This document shows, piece after piece, positions 55,690 to 64,000 of a stretch of DNA of 64,000 nucleotides (within the stretch, counting starts at the first letter, position 1; every line of letters begins with the position of its first letter). Origin of the DNA: Saccopteryx bilineata (taxonomy: Eukaryota; Chordata; Mammalia; Chiroptera; Emballonuridae). The translations under genes were made by a program, and so were the position numbers. Location of the stretch: NCBI RefSeq assembly GCF_036850765.1, contig NC_089490.1, positions 386,708,558-386,772,557 of the forward strand, in the 5' to 3' direction. The notes under the pieces are model-generated. The model ran no database searches, was not told the origin of the DNA, and saw only the letters and a list, made by a program, of their open reading frames with translations.

Positions 55690-57620
55690 TTTTTTTAAGA
55701 GATGGCTTTGGCAGAACAAATGGCAGATGCCACAGCACAGTTTGGTAATCATGAAGAATATAAGGACAATGAGGTAGGCTGGCGGCTTCTAACCATCCAG
55801 GAGAGTTTAAAGAAATAGAAGAACAAGCCCAAGGCTTTAAACTTATGGCTCAAGATACAGCCAGAGAACCAAGGACTTCCTATAACTGTCCTAAGAGAAC
55901 ATGTTATAATTACCCTTAAATGATAGCTTATCTCTTAGAGCTAGTGAGTTGATGTAGCCAAAAATCAGGTATAGCTTCTTAGCCTGTAGGTTGCTGATTG
56001 AGAAAATAAGATTAAATTCACAGCCTCCCCAGATTTCTTGTTAGGGCAGTAACGAGGAAAGACCAGAGTCCCCCTAAATAGAATAGTGATATTTAGGAGA
56101 ACCCAGCTTAGTCTGAAGACTCTGAACCTCGTGTCTCCCCCAGGATGCTCACCAGTAGAAACAGCCCCTTCTGCCCTGCCAAAGGAGGCCGGTCCTGCCC
56201 TGCTGATAAGCTCTCTGGCTATCCCCCACCTCCATAACCTCATGTGACCCCCAGACCCATGGCCAAAGACCATCTCAAAATGCCCAGCGTGCCTATTATG
56301 AAGTTGGCCTGAAAATGCTTAGATGCCAAAATTTCCAAATTAATATGTCAAACAAAAACCTGGGGGATGTTCACAGGAATAGGCTTGAACCATGCCAGAA
56401 GACAGAGAAAAGAATGTAGTTAAAAAGCTGGCTGGATTTCTCAGATGGCCATGCTTACCAGAGATTCTGACATTGGTGCACCAGCTCAAGTTCTGATAAA
56501 AGTTCCCTCGTTACTTCCGTTGGCAACCTTAAGCCTGGACTCAGCGATACTCAAATGAGACTGAGATGTCAGAAAATTCCCAGGTAGAATGTAGGAGAAA
56601 TCCAAAGACTTAGGGAGCTAGGTATATTGAAATGGATTTATTACATGTGACTGGCTTAGCCATGGTTCAACTATATCCCCTGAGAGGGACCAAAGGACTC
56701 CCCTATCATCCGGATATAGAGAAATACACTGATGAGGACAGAGCATCAGTGTCCTCCGTAAGTGCTGTAGTTACAGTCCTCTATATGCTGGGGATGATGA
56801 TGGGAGACACTGTCACCGAAATGTGCCCCTAGGTTTAAGTGGGGATAGTGAAATCCTAGCACTGGCTACGTTGTAACTTAGTGATCACATGCAAAGTGGA
56901 CAAAGGAGACAGCAGGGCAAGAGTGATAGTCAGAATAGACTAACACACAGGGATCTTTGGTGATGGCTAATTGATTCTAAATACCAAGGACTAAAATATA
57001 TGGAGTATTGCATTAACTTCCCACCTCTTCTGTAGAATTAAAAAAAATAAAAAGCTAGAGATCTAGAGATCTGATAAACAAAGTCTCAAGACATCAGAAG
57101 GTGATTGGTCTTCACTAAATTCCCAGACGTAAGTCAGGTGAACAGAGAAGAAGTATGCTCTGTACCACAGGACATCACAAATTTATACTGTAAATCTTCC
57201 CATTTTCCCTTAAGGAAATTATGGTCATTTAGTAGAGTGAATGTTTACTAGGAAAAGAGAGAAAAACAGACCTTTAAGGGCTTATTACTGGTTCTGAGAT
57301 AATTCTTATTTCTGTTCATGGGTTGAGTGGGAATTAACAGGAGTCAGGAAATGAACCGAGTTTGGATCCAAATTATTTCATCGTGAGCCAAATAGTCATA
57401 CTCACTTTGTCATTATTTTTCTAGGTCTTGAATGTATACTTGGAATATATATACTCAGCAACCTGCCTGACCTGTGGCTTAAGGGCTATGATGTTAGAAA
57501 GGATCAAGTGAAAACTCCTGGTGAGTTTCTTTCTAACAAAATGGTAAATCAAAATCAATGTCACTTTACTAGGAGAGTCACAGAGATTAGTGCTATCACA
57601 GAAGACTTGAAGATGCAAGT
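55690..57620 (+). mobile_element. Possible fossil endogenous retrovirus-like internal region
   Basis: Unassigned decayed sequence. Parts (for example CAGGGATCTTTGGTGATGGC at about 56948) recall ERVL-like internal regions, but I cannot place gag, pol or LTRs. No reading frame longer than about 100 codons remains. It could be another old repeat. Confidence 0.3.
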
Positions 57621-58023
57621 TTGGTGACGCAGCAGTGTGCTGGAATCAGCCTGCACAGGCTTGTGAGAATTGTTATCACTTATTCACAAGAATTGTTATG
57701 AGATCGTTAACGTTACCTTGCAACTTCCTCTTCAGTGACGTCAGTTTGGTAGCTTGAAATTTGCCATGGTGGGACTACTCAAACCATGGAAATTGGCAAA
57801 CACTACAAATGAGGAATTTTTCTTCCCTTTGAAGAGCCAGCAAACCACTGTTGATCCCTATCACATCCTCCTTTAACTTACCTGTTTGTCTTGGGCAGAT
57901 GTATCTTGGACTTGGAGAATGATGGCAGATTGTGTGAGAGCAATTAGACTGTGATTTCAATTGCAGCTGCTATTCTAGATCTGGTCTTATTGTACCATAT
58001 AAACAGAGCCTCTCGTGCCTACC

Positions 58024-58058
58024 ATGGATGGATGGATGGATGGATGGATGGATGGATG
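58024..58058 (+). repeat. (GGAT)n microsatellite
   Basis: About eight ATGG/GGAT units next to an L1 remnant. Confidence 0.95.
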
Positions 58059-58470
58059 TTATTCACACTAGCTAAATATGGAAACAGCCTAAATGTCTAC
58101 CTATGGATGAGTGAATAAAGAAGATGGAATACAATTTAGCCATTAAAAAAGAAAAAAGAAGGGAATCCTGCCACTTGTGACAACATGGAGGGCATTACGC
58201 TATGTGAAATAAGCCAGACACCGAAGGACAAATACTGCATGATCTCACTTATACGTGGAATGTAAAATAGTCAAACTCATAAAAGCAAAGAGTAGAATGT
58301 CTGGTGGGGGATGGAGGTTATAAATGAGATGTTGGTCAAGGGTACAAAGTCTCATTCATGCAGGATGAATAAATTCTGGAGATCAAATGTATGACATGGT
58401 GACTACAGTTAACAATACTGTTGTATACCTGGAATTCACTAAGTGTGTGTAGCTATTAAGTGTTATCACA
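58059..58470 (+). mobile_element. Old L1 3' end
   Basis: TTATTCACACTAGCTAAATA ... GATCTCACTTATACGTGGAA ... GTATACCTGGAATTCACTAA; L1 3' order intact. Confidence 0.8.
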
Positions 58471-58477
58471 CACAGAA

Positions 58478-58552
58478 AGAAAAAAAAAGGAAAGAAAGGA
58501 GGGAGGGAAGAAAGGAGTGAGGGAAGAGAAAGGAAAGGAAGGAAATGGATGG
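58478..58552 (+). repeat. Purine-rich low-complexity tract
   Basis: GAAA/GGAA-rich, about 75 bases, at the tail of the L1. Confidence 0.85.
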
Positions 58553-58783
58553 ATGTTCCTTGTTTTGATCATGGTGATCATTCCACAATGTATACAAACA
58601 TCATAACATCACACTGCATAACTGAAATAAAGAAAACACATTTGTCATTTATTCCTTAATATTAAGTTGAAAAAAGAAAATTATTAACGAGACTAAGGTA
58701 ATTGCTTCCAGTCTCATATTGAGGGATTATCAGACGGTCCAATGGAACTGAACTGACCTATAACCTGCATTATTTATCATGTA

Positions 58784-58858
58784 TACTAATCACAAAAATT
58801 AGGGGATGTTTTATCGCTTCGTATTCATTTTGGAATATCCCTTAATTTTGGTGAGCTG
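58784..58858. mobile_element. Small palindromic mariner-like MITE, copy 2
   Basis: About 75 bp: TCACAAAAATTAGGGGATG ... CATTTTGGAATATCCCTTAA and TTTTGGTGAGC, flanked by TA. Same layout and internal sequence as 26449-26525, with more decay. Confidence 0.7.
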
Positions 58859-58984
58859 TATATTATTACTGAATGTAATGCATGCATAACCTCATTCTGT
58901 TTGATGGACTGTAAATACATTTGGATACTAAAGTGCTTTGCAATTAATATAAATGAAGCTAAAATGTATATGCTACTTCACCAG

Positions 58985-59110
58985 TTGGGACATCTATGCC
59001 AGCTGTAAAATGAAAATAATAATGCCTATATATGTCCAGCTCACAAAATAATGTGAGAATCAAATGAAATTGTGTATGTAAAGGAGCATTGTAAACTTCG
59101 GTTGTCTTGC
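58985..59110 (+). mobile_element. MIR SINE fragment
   Basis: CAGCTGTAAAATGAAAATAA then GTAAAGGAGCATTGTAAACT. Confidence 0.7.
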
Positions 59111-59400
59111 CTGGCTAAACATTGTGTCTCTTTCTCAGAACAGGTTTCTCTAATGTTCCACAGCTTATCAGCATCTTATTGATGCCCCCAGAGAAACTTG
59201 TACTTATTTTGAAAAGGATTTATCTTAGTTTCTACCTACATATTTGTATTTGTGGCTATGTGATTAATGTCTTTCTCCCCCACTAGATTAAAAACACAAT
59301 GAGAGTTGGAAGCTTGTCTCTTCTGCCCACCACTAATTCCCCAGTCCCTGAGGGACTGCATGGCATACAGCAGAAACTCAATAAACATTTCTTAAATAAA
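59111..59400 (+). mobile_element. L2 LINE 3' end
   Basis: CTCCCCCACTAGATTAAAAA and ACTCAATAAACATTTCTTAA are typical L2 endings. Confidence 0.75.
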
Positions 59401-59800
59401 CCAATGCACTGAGTTTTACTTCTTGACCCATTGCAATGAGACCAATTAATCTGCATGAAGGGAATTCTCACTATCACAGAATTCATGTCATAAGTCTCAC
59501 CCAACCAAGTCTTACTGACAGCTTTGAGTTTATATTAACCTCAGGTTACAGTTTCAACTTTATATCATTTATTCAATTATTGTATTGGTCAGGGTCACAG
59601 CAGGAAGTGGACGACACTCTCAGATGGAGTAATTGAGAGTTTAATAAAGGGCCTGGTTAATAGTTTGGGCAGGGTTAAGGGAAGCCAGCAAGGAATGGAG
59701 CTAGCCCCTGGGGATCTGGCACCACTCCAAACCCTGCAGGGGCAAAGGGAGGGGCAGAGGCCAGCATCCTGAGAGAGGTGCTGTAGCAGGTTGCCTCCTG

Positions 59801-59928
59801 ACAAGAGCTGTGGTCTTTAGAGAGGGACACAGCCCGTGCATGGTGACTCCGCTTGGAGGGTGCCACAAGAGCTGTGGTCTTTAGAGAGGGACACAGCCCG
59901 TGCATAGTGACTCCGCTTGGAGGGTGCC
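59801..59928 (+). repeat. 64-bp tandem duplication
   Basis: Two adjacent 64-base units starting ACAAGAGCTGTGGTCTTTAG, differing at one base (CATGGTGAC / CATAGTGAC). They lie in a possible old LTR-like repeat (about 59583-60060). Confidence 0.93.
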
Positions 59929-59934
59929 ACAAAA

Positions 59935-61570
59935 GAAATGCCCCAACTTTGTCTTCCTTCCCCCTCCCCATCTCCTGCTGGTTGGCTCTTGCTGCCTAAC
60001 CTATGGAAATCAAGGGGGCCCGAGAGCCCACTTATCCATAAAGATAGGTCTCCAAACATAATGGCAGATGGACGAAGAGAGGACCTGGAGGAGAAAATAA
60101 AGATATCCAGCCAAAAGTTGAGCCCTCATAAACTTAACTGAGACCTTCTTTGCTTTTTCTGTTTTTCTGGAATGCCAGAATTGTTCTCCACATCTAGTTG
60201 TCATCGCAGGTGGACCTGTTCCCCTCCCTCTTTCTCTGAAATTTCAGTTTTAAGTTATGCTGATCAGGTGGGAGATTTTCCTGCCAAGCACCACTGTCAC
60301 GATCCCCTTCAGATGTAGTCTGTCCTTGGTAGAAAGTGCAATTCTATAATGTAAGTCCTAGTTCAGAAGACCCAGTTCTAATCTTCCACAGCGGGGGACG
60401 GTGTCCCAGAGAGTTTGCTTTCTCTGTAAGAGTTCCTGAACACAAGAAGAAGAGAGCCACAAAGGCCCTCTGAGCTCCCACCTCACCCTCTGCAATTCCT
60501 GCAGCTTCCAAGTCACAAGGTTCCATTGGGGAGTCACTATTGTTCGTTCCCAGGTCATCTCCCTGGGACCCAAAGTATGCAAGCCAGCTGGCTGCTGCCA
60601 CCTCAGGAGCACGGGCTGGCACAATTCTTGCTCTGGGGAGCGGGTCCCCTGGCTACCCTCATGCATCCCCTTCCAACTCTGGAATTCTGGGGTTCAAAGC
60701 CTCTGCATCTGCACCTCTGCCTCAATTTCTGGCCCCGCAATGCCACACCCAGGCCACCTGGCCTTTCTCATGCCTGACCTTGGTGCTTGGCTCCTTTTGC
60801 TTCCGACCAAGGACTCTGACATGAAGCCCGCTTGCTACAGAAAACCCTGACCCATACGGCCCATAGGCTGAATATGCGTCCCTACCCAAGTTGTAACATT
60901 TCCTTTTATAAATATCTTATCAATGTCTAAGCTCTCCCTTGTCCTTGAGTAACCCAGGCCACCTCTCTCCTCATTTCTGGAACCTGATCTCCTCCATTTT
61001 CTTCAGTGGCAGCTGTATTTCTCTTCCCTCGCTTTCAGAGAGACTGTGTCCTTTTCAGAGAGATTGCGTCCTTCTCCTCCTGGCACCTCCCCACTGGGTC
61101 AGCAGAGGAAAAAGGACGCAGGACCCTGGGATCTCCTTGCCTCCCATCCCAGCAGAGGCTCAGACCGCTGTTCAGGAGGCTGGTGTGTCCCAAAGGAGCG
61201 CCCATGGGGTGGGGGTTCCTGTCAACAGCTGTCCTTCTAAAGATTTGGGGGTGAGCAGGTCTCCAAAATGGGAAGCCCCTTTGCCCAGGTTGAGGTTTGA
61301 GGGTTCAGGGGGAACACAGGGATGGGTGGGATGCCAGGTAAGAGCGGCTGCCCTACTTTTCCCGGGACATCCGATGGCCCCTCCCAACATCCCACCCTCC
61401 TGTCTGCTAGGGTTCCCACACTTTTTCACTAGGATGATTCCCCCCCCCCCCTGAATCTTTTAAGTCTTGAAAAGGAAAAACCAAATCCCAAACTCTAACC
61501 ACAATATAAAGCAAAGACAAGAGGGAAAATAACAAGGGATAAAAACTCTCAATCCCAGCCACAGACAGAA
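59935..61570. other. Intergenic, no feature recognised
   Basis: Moderately GC-rich, with a C12-14 run near 61440. Overlapping open frames on both strands show no domain. Confidence 0.4.
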
Positions 61571-61574
61571 ACCT

Positions 61575-61780
61575 GCTCTGACGTCCTTGGGCGCCCGGAG
61601 GGGTTAACCCTCTGCTGCCCGCGAGCAGCCGCCTCCCGCCCGCGCCGGCCCCGCCCCGCACCCTTTCCGCGGAGAGGGGTGCTCGGTGCCTTCTGTCGGG
61701 CTCTAGAAAGATGGCTTTAGTTCTGACCTGATGGCGCTCATCTGCAGCCGCTCCCCCCGCCCCGCCCAGCCTATTGTCTC
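61575..61780. promoter_or_regulatory. CpG-dense block, possible promoter
   Basis: About 16 CpGs lie in roughly 125 bases (61580-61705), with GC boxes (CCGCCCGC, CCCCGCCCCGC) and a second cluster to 61770. It stands out in a CpG-poor intergenic region. There is no TATA box or clear first exon, so a promoter is an inference. Confidence 0.4.
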
Positions 61781-61784
61781 AGCG

Positions 61785-62905
61785 CCTCCTGAGTCCAAGA
61801 AACCTCCCTGGTGAAACTCAACCATAAACCACATGGTCTGGGGGCCTGAAATGGATGCCTTGTGTGTACTTCTCACCATCACTGGCCTTTTCTTCTTACA
61901 CGGACTCTCTCCATTAGCAGAGACCATCCCGGAGCCGTCAGCGTCCCATCTCCGTGCCATTCACGACAGCTTTTGTTGTTGTGTAGGCAGGAAGCGGTGG
62001 ACAAAAGACCCCCAATGATCGAAGCCACACCCCTTACCTCCCCGGAGAGAGAACTGGGAATCCTTTCAGAGCCCCCTGTTTCTAAAGCAAATGCCAAGTC
62101 CGTGGTGCAGTTTACCAAAAGCAGCATTTTCACCACTCCATTAAAAATTACATTTTTCTCCATTATTAAACAAAAGGGAATTCGGGTGGAGGGTCCCCAA
62201 CCCCAGGACAGCAAGCACTATGAGACAACAGGACCAGCAATTATGCAGCAAGCTCCAGGTCTCTAGTAAAATCTGGCTGGAAGGTGTTCAAATCCAGAGG
62301 CACCCCCAATGGGTCACACCTACCAGCAGGGAGCCAAGGGCTCCTGGAATGGCAGGGAACTCCCAGGTGAGCTCAGAGGGAGCCACACAGGGGATGGGTC
62401 AGATAGGAGGAGGGTGTGCTCCGGGGACAGCGAACAGGAACACTTTGCAAAGCAACTTTTCTCAGGCTGACGTTATCATTTAAGACATAGGCCTGGAACA
62501 GCTTGTTTGTTCAAGCCCCTCTGGTAGGGAAGTGTCTATAGATGGAGAAGGAGATTTGGAGAAGGAGAGAAATATGTGTTAGACACCAGGAGTTTATTTG
62601 AGAGGCTCTGCCAGAGCGTAAAGCACAAAAACAAACAAACAAATATACATTCATTTATTCTTTCAAAATATATTGACTGCACCATAGTCACTTGTCCAGG
62701 AGATACAGCAGTGATGAGGACAGACAACAACCCTTGCCCTAAGGGATGTCAGTCTAGTGTGAAAGCCTATATACCAGGGATCTAGCTAATTTTCAGCCCC
62801 GACCTCCTGCTCAGTTTCTACATCTGCAAACAGGGCTCTTTACTGCCTCAGAGAGCACTAAGAAGAAGAAAGAGCTGAAAGTTTATTTTGAATTAAAATA
62901 TATAA
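61785..62905. other. Intergenic, no certain feature
   Basis: A MIR/L2-like segment may lie near 62655-62765 (GGAGATACAGCAGTGATGAG). Nothing else recognised. Confidence 0.4.
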
Positions 62906-62910
62906 ATCTG

Positions 62911-63244
62911 GCCCTGGCTGGTTGGCCCAGTGGTAGAGTGTCAGCTGGGCATGTGGAAGTCCTGGGTTTAATTCCCGGCCAGGACACACAGGAGAAGCGC
63001 CTATCTGCTTCTCCACCCTTCCCCCTCTCCTTTCTCTCTATCTCTCTTTTCCCTTTCCACAGCCAAGGTTCCATTGGAGCAAAGTTGGCCTGGGCACTGA
63101 GGATGGCTCCAGGGCCTCCACCTCAGGCGCTAGAATGGCTTTGGTTACAACAGAGCATCGCCTCCTAGTGGGCTTGCTGGGTGGACCCTGGTCAGGCGCA
63201 TGTGAGAGTCTGTCTCTCTGTCCCATTTCTCACTTCAGAAAAAT

Positions 63245-63246
<2 letters not shown>
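62911..63246 (+). mobile_element. SINE family A, older copy
   Basis: Head GCCCTGGCTGGTTGGCCCAG, ends ACTTCAGAAAAATACAAAT and runs into an AT microsatellite. Flanks ATAAATCTG / TATAATCTG. Confidence 0.88.

Positions 63247-63295
<49 letters not shown>
63247..63295 (+). repeat. (AT)n microsatellite
   Basis: About 48 bases of AT grown from the SINE tail. Confidence 0.97.
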
Positions 63296-63297
<2 letters not shown>

Positions 63298-63349
63298 CTG
63301 CCTATTGTTCAATTTGAATTAAAATACAACAGGACCATATATAGCCCAA

Positions 63350-63850
63350 AGAATTGAAAGCTGGGATGCCAACAGATACTTGTGCACCAATGTTCACAGC
63401 AGCATTATTCACAATAGCCAAAAGATGGGAGCAAATCAAGTGTCCATCAACAGATGAATGGGGGATAATGTATATATGTACAATTGGATATATTCAGCCA
63501 CAAAAAGGAACGACATTCTGATATGATACATGCTACAATGTGGATGAACCTTGAAAACATTATGATAAAATAAGACACAAAAGGTCTTGAAAACATTATG
63601 ATAAAATAAGACACAATTTTGTATCACTCCTCTTATACAAAGTTTCTAGAATAGGCACATTCATAGAAACAGAAAGTAGAGTGAAGGTAACCAGGGCTGA
63701 GGGAGAAAGGAGAAATGGGGAGTTATTGCTTAAATGGGCATGGAGTTTGTTTGGAATGAAAAAGTTCTTGAAATGGATAGTGCTGATGATTGAACAACAA
63801 AATGAATTTTATGTGTATTTTACCACAAAAAAATTTAAATATATAAATGA
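63350..63850 (+). mobile_element. Old L1 3' end with a 36-bp tandem duplication
   Basis: CACAGCAGCATTATTCACAA, CAAGTGTCCATCAACAGATG and GGTAACCAGGGCTGAGGGAG are L1 landmarks. CTTGAAAACATTATGATAAA and its continuation occur at 63550 and again at 63586. Confidence 0.8.
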
Positions 63851-64000
63851 CACTGTAATGTATAATAAGACATATATATTCAATCTATGTAATTTCCTAC
63901 ATTTTAGGAATAAATGTAAAAGGAGCCATCTTTTTTTATTGTAAACAAGTTCTTAGCAACCACACCTGAGTTTGTTAATAATGAAGTGACTTTTGGAGAG

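Noticed and set aside
44290..64000. MIR129-2 or MIR670 hairpin, expected downstream of TTC17 in human
   Set aside because: I did not find the mature miR-129 sequence or a matching hairpin; it probably lies beyond the window.

Overview
This is a mammalian nuclear genomic window, almost certainly from a bat. It has GT-AG introns, L1, L2, MIR and MER repeats shared by placental mammals, and many tRNA-headed SINEs of the types I associate with bats (heads CCCTGGCCGGTTGGCTCAG and CCTGACCTGTGGTGG). It also has well-preserved non-autonomous hAT transposons, which fits the DNA-transposon activity known from bats. The exact bat lineage cannot be fixed from the sequence alone.

One protein-coding gene is recognisable. 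Positions 1 to about 44,285 carry the 3' part of TTC17 (tetratricopeptide repeat protein 17) on the + strand. Nine coding exons (757-913, 12151-12410, 12836-12992, 19738-19858, 25028-25187, 26032-26115, 38723-38842, 41200-41343, 43173-43301) join in frame at GT-AG borders into 443 C-terminal residues. The last three exons form three TPR units, followed by a stop and a roughly 980-base 3' UTR with an AATAAA signal at 44262. The 5' exons lie upstream of the window.

The introns are mostly transposon fossils. SINEs are named here A (about 390 bp, composite), B (about 180-220 bp), C (about 340 bp) and D (CT-tailed). Also present are a nearly complete Tigger1 DNA transposon, a 5'-truncated antisense L1 whose ORF2 has one visible frameshift, one old L1 cut into pieces by four SINEs, MER5A, MER20 and MER3 elements, an MLT1-type LTR, three hAT-like elements with 8-bp target duplications, and two copies of a small palindromic mariner-like element. 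The intron before the first TPR exon holds a 34-copy, 24-bp minisatellite (28125-28940) inside an old L1.

From 44.3 kb to 64 kb the window is intergenic: L1, MIR and L2 remnants, more A SINEs, microsatellites, a possible retrovirus-like fossil at 55.7-57.6 kb and a small CpG-dense block at 61.6-61.8 kb that could be a promoter. I recognise no second gene.

The most interesting observation is that the A SINEs carry one or two copies of CCACCAGGGGGCG, a perfect CTCF-core sequence. I count eleven perfect copies in the window, all inside these SINEs. The minisatellite, whose copies differ only within one 3-base slot, is second.
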